Shown piece by piece: positions 23,271 through 32,291 of a stretch of 35,421 nt of DNA. The DNA is taken from the NCBI GenBank assembly GCA_938040325.1, contig CALHXW010000097.1, positions 1-35,421 on the forward strand, written 5' to 3'. Position numbers and translations under genes: made by a program. Numbering within the stretch: the first letter of the stretch is position 1; every line of letters starts with the position of its first letter. The notes below the pieces were generated by a model. That model had not been told where the DNA came from, did no database searches, and saw only the letters and a list, made by a program, of their open reading frames with translations. The stretch comes from an uncultured bacterium. Lineage in GTDB: Bacteria > Myxococcota_A > UBA9042 > PHBI01.

Positions 23271-24251
23271 CTAGGGCGTTTTGCCCTTCGAAAGCGCCAC
23301 CCCTTTGATGTGGGCGACAATCGCGAGCAGGGCCTTGCCGTCGGTCGTCAGCGCTAGACGCGTAATGTCGGCCGAGCTCTCGCGCCGCGCTCGCAGGATG
23401 AAGCGCTCAGCGCCAGCGTTGGTCCGCTCTTGAGGCGATAGCTCTCTGCGCGTGTCTCGCCCGTCGTTTGGCGGCCCTGCCACATCGCCTTGCCCAGGAC
23501 TGACGCCGATGAATACGTGACCCGACAGGTCGCGGATGTGGGTGTAGGGAGACGCCCGGTGGCTGAGCTCCACAAGGCCTTGCAGCAGCGGCCGCGACTT
23601 ACGGATGGCGTTGGCGCCGAACGCGTCGTGGATCGACAGCTCAGGGAGCAGCGCAATCGCGCCTGCCAGCGGCATATGCTCAGCGTAGAGCAGCGCCAGC
23701 CCACCACTCTCTGCGGCCCCAATGGTGTAGACGCGCTGCGGGTCTACCGGGAGGCGGGCAAGCGCGAAGCGGTGAGCGTTGCGCGCGTTGACCAGTCCAG
23801 CGAACGACCGTCGAAACGCCTGAAACGCTTGGCTCGCTGCGGCCTCTCCGGACACAGAGCCATCCGGCACGCCGTCCACCGAGTAGAGGACCACGGCAAT
23901 ACCAGCCTTCACAAAGGTCATCACATCGTCGACGTCTGCAGCTGTGACGTTAGCACCGGCGACGAATCCCATGCCGGATGCCGCCGCCAGCATCAACGGC
24001 AGCTGCTCGCCGCGCGGCCTCGGGTCGGGAAGCAGAACCACGAGCTTGCCTGTGTGTCCCGCAAGCTCCTCTGGCCCCCCGAACTCCACATCGAAGCGAG
24101 CGGCATGCTCGTGGAGCACCGCGACCGGCATCTCGGGCAGCTCGGGCACGGCGACAGCGCTCAGGTCGTAGGCGTCCGTGTCGGCATTGGATGAGCAGAA
24201 CAGATAGGCGCCACCTGCCACCGCGGCAATGAGAGCAACTCGGCCGAACAT
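23271..24251 (-). CDS. Membrane-anchored alpha/beta-hydrolase-like protein
   Basis: With the ATG at 24251 the product has 326 residues. An uncleaved or cleaved hydrophobic segment (about 4-20, RVALIAAVAGGAYLFC) places the rest outside the cytoplasm. The body has the layout of a prolyl-oligopeptidase or dienelactone-hydrolase-like fold: KLVVLLPDPRP (oxyanion region), GIAVVLYS, and a nucleophile-elbow-like IGAAESGGLALLYAEH. The acid and His of a triad cannot be assigned with confidence; HVFIGVSPG and the C-terminal AHIKG are the nearest candidates. The frame extends to a GTG at 24290, but that start has no ribosome-binding site, whereas AGGA lies eight bases before the chosen ATG. It is convergent with the lipase gene. 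Substrate unknown. Confidence 0.72.
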   Translation of the reverse strand: MFGRVALIAAVAGGAYLFCSSNADTDAYDLSAVAVPELPEMPVAVLHEHAARFDVEFGGPEELAGHTGKLVVLLPDPRPRGEQLPLMLAAASGMGFVAGANVTAADVDDVMTFVKAGIAVVLYSVDGVPDGSVSGEAAASQAFQAFRRSFAGLVNARNAHRFALARLPVDPQRVYTIGAAESGGLALLYAEHMPLAGAIALLPELSIHDAFGANAIRKSRPLLQGLVELSHRASPYTHIRDLSGHVFIGVSPGQGDVAGPPNDGRDTRRELSPQERTNAGAERFILRARRESSADITRLALTTDGKALLAIVAHIKGVALSKGKTP

Positions 24252-24308
24252 CTCGGGATTCCTGGGCGGTTCAGAGGGCTGTCCAGCCACAGTTGGCCGA
24301 GCCGTCCA

Positions 24309-24323
24309 GCGATTGTCAATCGC
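24309..24323. promoter_or_regulatory. 15-bp perfect palindrome in a divergent promoter region
   Basis: GCGATTG-T-CAATCGC is a perfect inverted repeat with seven-base arms. On the minus strand it contains an exact TTGACA -35 hexamer, 58 bases or more upstream of the hydrolase-like gene start at 24251. No convincing -10 accompanies it. It lies in the 294-base gap between divergent genes and could be an operator. Nothing else in the gap is convincing. Confidence 0.35.
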
Positions 24324-24545
24324 CGCGCCCGAGATGTCATAGCGTCAACGACACGCCCATCGCTTGACGGTGTGCAGCAACTATCCAGTTCGGTGCGAGG
24401 TCGGCAGGCCCGCACACATGACGCCAGAGCTGTGCGTCAACGCCTTTATGTGGCTGAGTAGGTGCTTGCCGGTGCGCCTGAGCCGTCTTGGCACACGCGT
24501 TGCACACCCACGCAGCGGCCGCTCACCTCAAACCGGAGACCAACG

Positions 24546-24998
24546 ATGACTCAACTCAACCTGCGACGCACCGCGACCGCGCTGGCGCTCGCACTCGTGA
24601 TGCCAGCGTGCGACTTTGGAACGTCGTGCACGTTGATCGGCTGCGCAAACTCCGGGTTCACCTTCGGATGGCAGGCACCAGACACACTGCCAGATGGCAC
24701 CTACACCGTGACGGTCACGGCGAGCGCATTCGTCGGCGACGGCCGTCAGACCACGGCCGCGTGCGACGTCGAGCTCAACGACGGCGTCGCAAGTCGCGCC
24801 GGCGGCGCCTGCTCCGGGTTCGACGGGACATTCACGTTCTCCGACTTCTTTCCCACCGAAGCGCTCGTGGTCGTCAGCGATGCCGATGGGACCCTGGTCG
24901 AGAACTCTGTCTCAACCACCTACACCAGCAACCGCCCCAATGGGCCCGACTGCGGTCCGGTGTGTCGCACGGCACCCGCGTTCATGATTGCGCTGTAG
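24546..24998 (+). CDS. Small predicted lipoprotein, unknown function
   Basis: The 150-residue product has a basic start (LNLRRTATA), a hydrophobic core and the lipobox VMPAC (Cys22), followed by a compact beta-rich domain. The mature part holds TYTVTVTASA and TFTFSDFFP strands and several Cys residues (about 28, 33, 72, 85, 138 and 142), which may form disulfides. No family is recognised. The ATG at 24546 has GGAG seven bases upstream. The frame is open further to 24462 but lacks a better start. It converges on the next gene with only 16 bases between the stops. Confidence 0.8.
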   Translation: MTQLNLRRTATALALALVMPACDFGTSCTLIGCANSGFTFGWQAPDTLPDGTYTVTVTASAFVGDGRQTTAACDVELNDGVASRAGGACSGFDGTFTFSDFFPTEALVVVSDADGTLVENSVSTTYTSNRPNGPDCGPVCRTAPAFMIAL

Positions 24999-25014
24999 CC
25001 CACCTTCGTCGGGA

Positions 25015-26991
25015 TCACGTCGCGAAGTGGGTCTTCACCTTCGCGAGTGACTCGGCTCGCCGCTCGTCGAAGCGCTCAACCAGCTTCTTTGAGAGCTTTC
25101 TGAGCGTTTTTGCCGCCCGCTCGACCTTGCACTTCTTGGTGGCGCGGTCGCTGATGAGGTCGGCGTAGTTCTTCGTGTTGACGACCTGGCCATTGCGGTA
25201 CGTGACGAGAACCAGCCCGTCGGGCTTCTTGTCGCGGTAGTAAGCGTAGTAGCAGTGGGCGGCTTTCTCGCGCTCCGCCTCGGCCTTTTTGAGCTTGGCG
25301 ACATCCTTGCCCGCGGCAATGTTGGGCAGGTAGCTCAGGCTGCCGCTGAACGCCGCTCGGGGCGCGCTCGGCACGGTCGCTGCGCCCTCAGGCAGTGCCT
25401 TGAGGTCCTTGATGCGGACATCGAATGGATAGCCGTCGGCGCTAACCACCGTCGCTTTCTGTCCCTTGTCAAACACCCGAGTGACCACAAGCGGTTCGCC
25501 TGGCTGAGGAAAGAACGCCTCGCCGCGCGCGTCGGCGACCACATCGTTGAGCGCGTTTGCCGGGGTGACGTAGAGCTTGCGCGGAAGCTCGGTAAACACG
25601 CGCTCTAGCAGCAGGAGATCGTCGTTGGTCGTGGCCTGCGAGATCCCCTTGAGGTCAGGCGCCCAGCGCCCCACGGCGCGTCGGGCAACCGGTAGGTCGT
25701 CGGGGATGGACTTCACGAGCATGAGCGCGTCGCGCTTGGTGTGCTTGTGGGTCAGCCAGAGTTGGTAGTCCGTATCTGGAGCGTCGAGCACGTAGACCGC
25801 ATAGCGACCGTCCATGAGCGTATAGCCACGGTTGGCAGTGCCAACGCTCCGGGTTGGCGAGCCGCTCCCCTCGACGACATGAACCTCGAGCGTGTCACCG
25901 CCGAGCGTCAACGCCCGCACGACCACGTCCCCGATGGGCTCCGCCGTCTCGATGACGACGTCCGGCCACATGCTGCGATTGTGCTTTGGACCTCTCGCCG
26001 CGCTGAAGCGGTGGTGAAGCGCTGGCTGGGTCTTGCCGACGTGCCACTGGACGTCGCTGGACGCCGTGACCTTCATCGCATCTGATCTGACACCCGCGAG
26101 CGGCGAGTTTGCTGCGACAAAGTACGCGTGGAATGCGCCTTCATCATCACCCAACAGCCAGATGTCGTGCCGGCCCTTCGCCCATGTCTCAACGTGCACG
26201 CCGGTATCTGCCATGTTCTGATTGGGTTTGACCTTGTGAATGCGCCCGTCCGGCGTCCGCAGGATGTAGCCGGCCCGCAGCCAGAGCTTGCCTCGCACCT
26301 CGGCCGCCACGTCGAGTGTGAGCTGTGGCTGAAAGGTCATGAGCTTGTTCCACTTACCCGCAAAGATGTTGCTGTTCACGCGGTGCTTGAGGTGCTTTTT
26401 AAACGTGAGGATGTGAGGGTTTTGAGCCGCGCTGTCGATTGCGTAGCTCGCAGCAGCGCGGGGCTTCACGGTGACATCAACGAAGCGGATGTCGAAGGTC
26501 TGCGAGGTCTTGGCGAGGTTGTTGTTGTAGAGCGTGTCGCCGACAAAGATGTCCCACTCGCCTTCGTTGAGCTGCAGGAGGTGGCCGGGGCTCTTAGCGG
26601 CCAGATTCATGAAGCCACCGCCGCGCTTGCTGACGAGCAGACAACGGTGGCCGAGCCAGCTTGAGTCCGGCCGCTTGCCACTGAGGAAGACGCTGAGGTG
26701 AACCTTAGTGGCTTTGTCGACGCGGAAGCTGGCCGAGGGTTTCTTGGGGATCCGCAGCTCGCCGCGCATCGCATGGCCAAGCTTGGAGCACTCGGTCTGC
26801 CCCTTGTAGCCGAGCTTGTTCGGGTGAACGCCGTCAGCGAGTGGCGGCGACACGTAGCGCTGAACCGTCATGCCGGCCGTGAGGTCCAAGGTCGGCGGCG
26901 CGCCCACCGCTGGTGCGTGCATGATCGCCGTGACCGCGAGGGCAAGGACCAGCTTACCAGCAGCGGCGATGGAAATTCGTGGGGTGGTCAT
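25015..26991 (-). CDS. Secreted protein of unknown family (658 residues)
   Basis: A signal peptide (about residues 1-31, ending AVGA) precedes a long region with no recognised domain. Two parts can be seen. Residues ~35-430 are beta-rich, with repeating blocks of the type VHLSVFLSGKRPDS, HDIWLLGDDEGAFHAYFV and YAVYVLDAPDTDYQLWL that look like several jelly-roll or pre-peptidase-like modules. Residues ~430-658 are more charged, with a Lys/Glu-rich helix (KLKKAEAEREKAAHCYYAYYRD) and a basic C-terminal helix. The start is ATG at 26991 with a weak GAG upstream. The gene follows the leu operon on the same strand but has its own likely promoter. Function unknown. Confidence 0.82.
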   Translation of the reverse strand: MTTPRISIAAAGKLVLALAVTAIMHAPAVGAPPTLDLTAGMTVQRYVSPPLADGVHPNKLGYKGQTECSKLGHAMRGELRIPKKPSASFRVDKATKVHLSVFLSGKRPDSSWLGHRCLLVSKRGGGFMNLAAKSPGHLLQLNEGEWDIFVGDTLYNNNLAKTSQTFDIRFVDVTVKPRAAASYAIDSAAQNPHILTFKKHLKHRVNSNIFAGKWNKLMTFQPQLTLDVAAEVRGKLWLRAGYILRTPDGRIHKVKPNQNMADTGVHVETWAKGRHDIWLLGDDEGAFHAYFVAANSPLAGVRSDAMKVTASSDVQWHVGKTQPALHHRFSAARGPKHNRSMWPDVVIETAEPIGDVVVRALTLGGDTLEVHVVEGSGSPTRSVGTANRGYTLMDGRYAVYVLDAPDTDYQLWLTHKHTKRDALMLVKSIPDDLPVARRAVGRWAPDLKGISQATTNDDLLLLERVFTELPRKLYVTPANALNDVVADARGEAFFPQPGEPLVVTRVFDKGQKATVVSADGYPFDVRIKDLKALPEGAATVPSAPRAAFSGSLSYLPNIAAGKDVAKLKKAEAEREKAAHCYYAYYRDKKPDGLVLVTYRNGQVVNTKNYADLISDRATKKCKVERAAKTLRKLSKKLVERFDERRAESLAKVKTHFAT

Positions 26992-27065
26992 GATGGCTCG
27001 CTATCGGCAGCACACGCGCTGGTGCGTCTGAGCTTGGTGTGCGGCAAGTCGTTCGGTGAGCCGCC

Positions 27066-27095
27066 AATATAGGCCGACTGCCACACGAGCGTCCA
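27066..27095 (-). promoter_or_regulatory. Candidate promoter for the 658-residue secreted protein gene
   Basis: On the minus strand, TATATT (27066-27071, 5 of 6 matches) follows TGGACG (27090-27095, 4 of 6 matches) after 18 bases. It lies in the 142-base gap between leuD and the secreted protein gene, which argues for separate transcription. Confidence 0.45.
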
Positions 27096-27103
27096 TCGAG
27101 CTT

Positions 27104-27118
27104 CTCCGTTCCTCGGAG
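27104..27118 (-). terminator. Small hairpin after leuD
   Basis: CTCCG (27104-27108) and CGGAG (27114-27118) form a five-base stem with a five-base loop, 15 bases after the leuD stop, with a bulged extension possible. There is no T-run. It is a weak candidate for the end of the leu operon. Confidence 0.25.
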
Positions 27119-27133
27119 CTGGCGCCCGCAACC

Positions 27134-27754
27134 TCAGCCGGCCGTCGTCCAGTCCACGTACGGCAGCCCCGCAGCCACCGTCGCGGTCGCCTCCATGCCC
27201 TCGCGCAGCTCGTCGAGCGGGTCCCAGCGGCCCTCCAAGAACGCGTCACGCGCGGCGTCAGGGATGCGGCCTTGGAACGTCGCTGTGCCGCAGCGAACGG
27301 TCCCGTCGACGCCCACGTTGACCTCAGCGGCCGGGTCAGCAGTGACCAGCGCCGTCAGCGCGGCAAGGTCGGCGTCTGTGAGGCAGACGCAGGGCAGACC
27401 GATGGCCAGCGAGTTAGCAAAGAAGATCTCAGCGAAGCTACCGCCGACAAGCGCGCGAAAGCCCCAGCGCCAGATGGCTTGGGGCGCGTGCTCGCGGCTG
27501 GACCCGCAGCCGAAGTTCTTGCCGCAGACCATGATGGTCGCACCAGCATGCTCCGGAGCGTCGATGGGGTGATCGAGCGAGGCGCCTTCGGCATCGAAGC
27601 GCTCGTCGAAGAAGAGCTGTGGACCGAGCGCGTCAAAGGTCACGCACTTGAGAAAGCGCGCCGGGATGATGCGGTCGGTGTCGATGTCGTGACCGTCGAC
27701 GCAGACGGCCCGGCCGACAACCTCAGACTTTCCGTGGGGTGTCTGCTCGTTCAC
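27134..27754 (-). CDS. leuD: 3-isopropylmalate dehydratase small subunit
   Basis: The 206-residue product is the swivelling small subunit of isopropylmalate isomerase, which works with LeuC to convert 2- to 3-isopropylmalate in leucine synthesis. Diagnostic motifs are [14 protein letters not shown] near residues 23-36, [11 protein letters not shown] (80-90) and [17 protein letters not shown] (99-115). The length is normal for LeuD. Its ATG overlaps the leuC stop in an ATGA sequence (27751-27754), which implies translational coupling and equal output of the two subunits. It is the last gene of the operon. Confidence 0.96.
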   Translation of the reverse strand: MNEQTPHGKSEVVGRAVCVDGHDIDTDRIIPARFLKCVTFDALGPQLFFDERFDAEGASLDHPIDAPEHAGATIMVCGKNFGCGSSREHAPQAIWRWGFRALVGGSFAEIFFANSLAIGLPCVCLTDADLAALTALVTADPAAEVNVGVDGTVRCGTATFQGRIPDAARDAFLEGRWDPLDELREGMEATATVAAGLPYVDWTTAG

Positions 27755-29214
27755 GACTGCTCCTGTTGCCCTGTCTCAACGCCCCGCCCCACCGCCGGAC
27801 CAAACACCTCCCGTGCATCGGCAAGCTGCCCGCGAATGGCTGCAGCGGCGACCATCACCGGACTCATCAGCACGGTTCGGCCAGTCGGGCTGCCTTGGCG
27901 CCCGCGGAAGTTTCGGTTGCTCGACGACGCGCAGAGCTGCCGGCCGATGAGGCGGTCGGGGTTCATGGCCAAGCACATCGAGCAGCCTGGCTCGCGCCAC
28001 TCAAAGCCCGCGCTGACCAAGATCTCGTGGAGGCCCTCGGCTTCCGCTGCGGCTTTCACGGCGTCGGATCCCGGCACCACGAGGGCTTTGACCCCCGCGT
28101 GGACGCGGTGACCTGTGCCGTCAATCGCATGCGCCACCTCTCGGATGTCTTCGAGGCGGCTGTTGGTGCAGCTGCCGATAAACGCCACGTCCACCGGCGT
28201 GCCGACGATGGGCTCGCCGCCCTTCAGGTCCATGTAGGACAGGGCCTGGGCGTGATCGTCCCGCTGGCCGACAGGGACACTCTCGGTGGCTGGAATGCGC
28301 TCGGAGATGCCTATGGCCTGGCCTGGGTGCGTGCCCCAGGTCACGGTCGGGCCAATGTCTTCGGCAGGGATGCGCACGACGTCGTCGTAGTCGGCGTCCG
28401 GGTCTGAGCGAAGGCTCCGCCACCAGCTGACCGCGCGCTCCCACGCCTCGCCAGCCGGCGCGAAGTCGCGGCCCTTGAGGTAGGCGAACGTCGTCGCGTC
28501 TGGGTTGACGTAGCCGATGCGCGCGCCGCCCTCGATCGCCATGTTGCACAGGGTCATGCGGCCTTCGACGCTCAGCGACTCGATGGCGCTGCCGGCGAAC
28601 TCGTAGGCGAAGCCGACGCCGCCCTGCACGCCAAGGGTCTTGATGATGTGAAGTGCCACATCCTTGGCGTAGACGCCGGCGCCTAGCACCCCGTTGACCT
28701 CGACCCGGCGGACGTTTAGGCGACTCATGGCGATGGTCTGGGTCGCGAGGATGTCGCGGACCTGGCTCGTGCCGACGCCAAAGGCGATGGCGCCCAGCGC
28801 GCCGTGGGTCGACGTGTGGGAGTCGCCACAGCAGATGGTCATGCCCGGCTGGGTGAGACCGAGCTCCGGGCCGATGACGTGAACGATGCCCTGCTGGCCG
28901 CTGTCGGGGCCGAAGTAGCGGATGCCGTGGCGTGCCACGTTGGCTTCGAGATGGGCGATCATCTCTTCGGCGAGCGGATCGGCGAGCGGTCGGACCTGGC
29001 CGGCTGCCGTCGTCGGCACGATGTGGTCAACGGTCGCAAAGGTGCGGTTCGGGTAGGCCACATCGATGTCGCGCTCGTGTAGCTGGGCGAACGCTTGGGG
29101 GCTCGTCACCTCGTGGATGAGGTGCAGTCCGATGAAGAGCTGGTCGCGACCGTCGCTGAGCGTGCCTACGCGGTGGGCGTCCCAGACCTTGTCGAAGAGC
29201 GTGCCTTGGCTCAT
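27751..29214 (-). CDS. leuC: 3-isopropylmalate dehydratase large subunit
   Basis: The 487-residue aconitase-type subunit opens with [11 protein letters not shown] and has the family signatures [44 protein letters not shown] and [12 protein letters not shown]. The Cys in SCTN and the two in GCSMC are the expected ligands of the 4Fe-4S cluster that binds substrate. Length is typical (E. coli LeuC is about 466). It overlaps leuB upstream (29211-29214) and leuD downstream by four bases each, both as ATGA. Confidence 0.97.
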   Translation of the reverse strand: MSQGTLFDKVWDAHRVGTLSDGRDQLFIGLHLIHEVTSPQAFAQLHERDIDVAYPNRTFATVDHIVPTTAAGQVRPLADPLAEEMIAHLEANVARHGIRYFGPDSGQQGIVHVIGPELGLTQPGMTICCGDSHTSTHGALGAIAFGVGTSQVRDILATQTIAMSRLNVRRVEVNGVLGAGVYAKDVALHIIKTLGVQGGVGFAYEFAGSAIESLSVEGRMTLCNMAIEGGARIGYVNPDATTFAYLKGRDFAPAGEAWERAVSWWRSLRSDPDADYDDVVRIPAEDIGPTVTWGTHPGQAIGISERIPATESVPVGQRDDHAQALSYMDLKGGEPIVGTPVDVAFIGSCTNSRLEDIREVAHAIDGTGHRVHAGVKALVVPGSDAVKAAAEAEGLHEILVSAGFEWREPGCSMCLAMNPDRLIGRQLCASSSNRNFRGRQGSPTGRTVLMSPVMVAAAAIRGQLADAREVFGPAVGRGVETGQQEQS

Positions 29215-30368
29215 TGGATGCCTCCTGTCGCGTCGCCGACCCGTGGAATCTTCACGGTCGGTGACTTCTTCGCGACGCGGCTCGGGCCGGTGCTGAGCGC
29301 GTCGATGATGGCGTCGCCAAGCGCTTGCGTTCCGACTTGGCGCTCGCCGGTCCGTCCGGTGAAGAGATCGGCTGTCCGCAGACCGGCCCCGAGGCAGTCG
29401 TCGACGGCACGCTCGAGCCGCAGCGCGAGGTCGTTGCGCTTGGCCGACCAGCGCAGGAGCATCGCGGCGGAGAGCACGGCGGCGATGGGGTTGGCGATGC
29501 CCTGCCCAGCGATGTCGGGCGCCGATCCATGGACCGGCTCGAAGAGCCCAGGACCCTCGCCGAGTGCCGCCGAGGGCAAGACGCCGAGCGAGCCCGTGAG
29601 CGCTGCGGCCTCATCGGAGAGAATGTCGCCGAAGAGGTTGCCGGTGACGACCACGTCGAACTGGCCGGGGCGAGTCGCGAGCTGCATCGCGCAGTTGTCG
29701 ACGTAGAGGTGGTCGACCGCGACGTCGGGAAACTCTGGCGCGATGCCGTCCACGACCCTACGCCAGAGGCGATGAACCTCAAGCACGTTGGCCTTGTCGA
29801 CGCTGGTCAGCCGCTTGCGCCGTTTCTGAGCGAGGCCGAATGCGCGCCGAACGATACGGGCAATCTCCGGCTCGCTGTAGACCATCGTGTTGTAGCCGCG
29901 GCGCTCGCCCGGCGGTCCGTCGATGCCGCGTGGCTCGCCGAAGTAGATGCCGCCGATGAGCTCACGGACGAAGAGGATGTCGACGTTGCGGGTCAGCTCG
30001 GCCTTGAGCGGGCTAGCGTGCGCCAGCGCCGGAAAACAGCGCGCAGGCCGCAGGTTGGCATAGACGCCGAGGTGCTTTCGCAGAGCGAGCAGCCCTCGCT
30101 CGGGGCGCACTGCCGGGTCGACGGTGTCGTACTGGGGTCCGCCAACCGCGCCAAGGAGGACCGCATCGGCAGCCGACGCAGCCGCCAGCGTCGCCTCGGT
30201 CACCGGCACGCCATGGGCGTCGTAGGCCGCGCCGCCAAAGGGATGCGTCGTCGTTTCGATGGCGAAGTTTCCGGTCGCGCAGACGGTGGTGAGGGCGTGC
30301 TCGGCGACGGCGAGCACCTCGGGGCCAATGCCGTCTCCAGGGAGCATCAGGACGTGGAAAGCGCTCAT
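29211..30368 (-). CDS. leuB: 3-isopropylmalate dehydrogenase
   Basis: The 385-residue enzyme oxidises and decarboxylates 3-isopropylmalate with NAD+ to give 2-oxoisocaproate. Motifs are [10 protein letters not shown] at the N-terminus, [13 protein letters not shown], the metal-site region YVDNCAMQL with [13 protein letters not shown], and the NAD-binding [21 protein letters not shown]. It is slightly longer than most LeuB proteins because of a C-terminal tail after the usual end. The start ATG shares its A with the leuA stop in a TAATG overlap at 30368, so translation is probably coupled. Confidence 0.97.
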   Translation of the reverse strand: MSAFHVLMLPGDGIGPEVLAVAEHALTTVCATGNFAIETTTHPFGGAAYDAHGVPVTEATLAAASAADAVLLGAVGGPQYDTVDPAVRPERGLLALRKHLGVYANLRPARCFPALAHASPLKAELTRNVDILFVRELIGGIYFGEPRGIDGPPGERRGYNTMVYSEPEIARIVRRAFGLAQKRRKRLTSVDKANVLEVHRLWRRVVDGIAPEFPDVAVDHLYVDNCAMQLATRPGQFDVVVTGNLFGDILSDEAAALTGSLGVLPSAALGEGPGLFEPVHGSAPDIAGQGIANPIAAVLSAAMLLRWSAKRNDLALRLERAVDDCLGAGLRTADLFTGRTGERQVGTQALGDAIIDALSTGPSRVAKKSPTVKIPRVGDATGGIQ

Positions 30369-31915
30369 TAGTAGGCAGCTCCCGGGCGTCGGATGCGCTC
30401 GCCGGCCTCTGGCCTGCCGACGTGCTGGTTGAGGGCGTCGACAAAGGCGCGAGCGCTGGCAACAACGATGTCGGTGTGGGTCCCCTGGCCGCGCGCTGGT
30501 GCGCCGTCGATGTCGACGAGCACGTGCACCCGGCCCTGGGCGTCGCTGCCCGGTGTGATGGCCGCAAGGCTGTACTCGACCAAGCGGGCCGAGCTGAGCT
30601 GGGAGGCAGCGACGATCGCGGCGATCGCGGCGTCGACCGGGCCATCACCAGAGCCGTCCGCCGTGCGTGGGTCGCCGTCGACCCGCAGCGTGACGGTGGA
30701 GGTTGCGACGATGTCGCTGCCGCTAGCGGTCTGGATGGTCGTCAGCTCGAAGCGCTGGGCGCCGTCCGCCGTCGTTGCGCCAACGAGGGCGTGGAGGTCT
30801 TCGTCGAGGATGTCGGGTTTACGGTCTGCGAGCCGCTTGAACGCGTCGAAGACGCCCTTGAGCTGGTCCTTGTCGAGGCTGTAGCCAAGCTGCTGGAGCC
30901 TGTCGGAGAGCGCGTGGCGACCGGAGAGCTTGCCGAGCGAGATCCGCGTGTTGGTGAAGCCGACCGACTCGGGCGACATGATCTCGTAGGTCTCGCGCTG
31001 GGCCAGCACGCCGTGCTGGTGGATGCCCGACTCGTGGGCAAAGGCGTTGCGTCCGATGATGGCTTTGTTCGGTGCGACGGTCATGCCCGTGATGTCGGCC
31101 ACCATACGGCTGGTGGCGACGAGCTTGGTGGTGTCGACCTGGGTCTGGCAGTCGAGCAGGTCCTCGCGGGTGCGCAGCGCCATCACCAGCTCTTCGAGCG
31201 CGGCGTTGCCTGCTCGCTCGCCAATGCCGTTGACGCAGCACTCGACCTGACGTGCGCCAGCTTTGATCGCCGCCAGCGAGTTGGCGACCGCGAGACCAAG
31301 GTCGTCGTGGCAGTGGGCGGAGATGATGACGTCTCGGTCGCCGATGAGCTCTTTGATCGCCGACACAAGCGCGGTGTACTCCTCGGGCATCGTGTAGCCG
31401 ACGGTGTCGGGCACGTTCAGCACGCGGGCGCCGCTCTCGATGGCCACATCGAAGGCCTGCAGCAAGAACGCGGGGTCGCTGCGGGTGGCGTCTTCGGCGG
31501 AGAACTCGACGTTGTCGGTCAGCGCCTTGCAGCGCGCGACGCCGAAGCGGATCTGGTCAAGCACTTCGGCGCGGGTCATGCCGAGCTTGTGCTCTAGGTG
31601 GATGTCGCTGGTCGCGATGAAGACGTGCAGTCGCGGGCGGGCGCCGTCCTTGATGGCGTCCCAAGCGCGGTCGATGTCACCGGCACGGGTGCGGCAGAGA
31701 GCAGCGACCTGGGCGCCTTTGACCGCAGCGGCAATGCGCTTGACCGTCTCGAACTCGCCGGGGCTCGCGATGGGAAAGCCGGCTTCGATGATGTCGACGC
31801 CCAAGCTGTCGAGCTGGCGCGCGAGGCGGACCTTCTCGTCGGGCGTCATGGTCGCGCCAGGCGACTGCTCGCCGTCTCGCAGGGTGGTGTCGAAGATGTG
31901 GACGTTTGCCGGCAT
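30368..31915 (-). CDS. leuA: 2-isopropylmalate synthase
   Basis: The 515-residue enzyme condenses acetyl-CoA with 2-oxoisovalerate, the committed step of leucine synthesis. The catalytic barrel shows [12 protein letters not shown] (9-20), HCHDDLG (201-207; H201 and H203 bind the divalent metal) and NGIGERAGN (229-237). After a [14 protein letters not shown] linker region ([14 protein letters not shown]) comes a full C-terminal regulatory domain (~385-505), so allosteric inhibition by leucine is expected. The frame extends to 31963, but ATG 31915 is chosen because GGAG lies five bases upstream, the family N-terminus begins there, and the extension would run into the predicted terminator stem. 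It is the first gene of leuABCD and is preceded by a Leu-rich leader ORF. Confidence 0.96.
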   Translation of the reverse strand: MPANVHIFDTTLRDGEQSPGATMTPDEKVRLARQLDSLGVDIIEAGFPIASPGEFETVKRIAAAVKGAQVAALCRTRAGDIDRAWDAIKDGARPRLHVFIATSDIHLEHKLGMTRAEVLDQIRFGVARCKALTDNVEFSAEDATRSDPAFLLQAFDVAIESGARVLNVPDTVGYTMPEEYTALVSAIKELIGDRDVIISAHCHDDLGLAVANSLAAIKAGARQVECCVNGIGERAGNAALEELVMALRTREDLLDCQTQVDTTKLVATSRMVADITGMTVAPNKAIIGRNAFAHESGIHQHGVLAQRETYEIMSPESVGFTNTRISLGKLSGRHALSDRLQQLGYSLDKDQLKGVFDAFKRLADRKPDILDEDLHALVGATTADGAQRFELTTIQTASGSDIVATSTVTLRVDGDPRTADGSGDGPVDAAIAAIVAASQLSSARLVEYSLAAITPGSDAQGRVHVLVDIDGAPARGQGTHTDIVVASARAFVDALNQHVGRPEAGERIRRPGAAY

Positions 31916-31962
31916 CGGGTCTCCAGATGCGCAAGCGTCGGCGCTCACAAGTGCGGGCCACA

Positions 31963-32029
31963 CGGCGCCGCGGTCGAGAGCGGCGCCGCTTGACTGTCGT
32001 CAGTCGAGGGGGCGTCCGCTCGCGAGCGG
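31963..32029 (-). promoter_or_regulatory. Predicted leucine attenuator with 1:2, 2:3 and 3:4 pairings
   Basis: In minus-strand order: segment 1 CCGCT (32029-32025) and segment 2 AGCGGACGCC (32020-32011) form a palindromic stem through AGCGG. Segment 3 GGCGCCGCT (31987-31979) can pair with segment 2 over nine base pairs with one bulged A. Segments 3 and 4 form a perfect nine-bp stem (31980-31988 with 31963-31971, eight-base loop). A further five-bp hairpin (31992-31996 with 32001-32005) spans the leader stop. The leader peptide's CTA-CTT-CTA run ends exactly where segment 1 begins. A ribosome stalled there would cover segment 1 and favour 2:3; one reaching the stop would allow 3:4. No U-run follows 3:4, so rho-dependent or other termination may be used. 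Confidence 0.65.
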
Positions 32030-32128
32030 TAGAAGTAGAGCGGCCACACGGAGCAGATTAGAGAACGAACCGAGGGGGCAGGTAGCCACCTGTCGTCGAT
32101 GCCAGTCGCTGAACTGCGTTGGTGTCAT
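32000..32128 (-). CDS. leuL: Leucine-rich leader peptide of the leu operon
   Basis: A 42-codon frame starts with ATG at 32128 (GGAGG three bases upstream, somewhat close) and ends at TGA 32002-32000, 84 bases before leuA. Eight of its 42 residues are Leu. The key stretch is NLLRVAALLLPLASGRPLD, in which Leu31-33 are CTA-CTT-CTA; these look uncommon beside the CTC and CTG that dominate the neighbouring genes. The peptide has no other expected function. The position before leuABCD, the Leu run and the overlapping hairpins are what is known for leuL-type leaders in enterobacteria; the similar GRP near the C-terminus may be coincidence. A possible TTGACG -35 is at 32172-32177 (minus), without a clear -10. 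The 163 bases from 32129 to 32291 hold nothing else I can support. Confidence 0.7.
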   Translation of the reverse strand: MTPTQFSDWHRRQVATCPLGSFSNLLRVAALLLPLASGRPLD

Positions 32129-32291
32129 GAGCCTCCGTGAACTGTTGACGGTAAGGGAGGCCCTAACATGGCGTCAACTAACGTCCGGCCAGCTTCGAGT
32201 GCCGCGCCGCTACCACGAAGGCGGGGACACGTTCCACGATACCCACGACCTGACGATCCCCAACGCCAGCCTTTCGGTTCATGCCGCCTGC

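Noticed and set aside
27056..31597. Long plus-strand frames over the leu genes (351, 222, 348 and 391 codons)
   Set aside because: They are antisense shadows that arise from GC-rich codon bias. The leu genes on the minus strand are complete and well recognised.
31916..31963. Sixteen-codon N-terminal extension of LeuA from a GTG at 31963
   Set aside because: It would start within the predicted terminator stem and lacks family similarity. ATG 31915 has GGAG five bases upstream.
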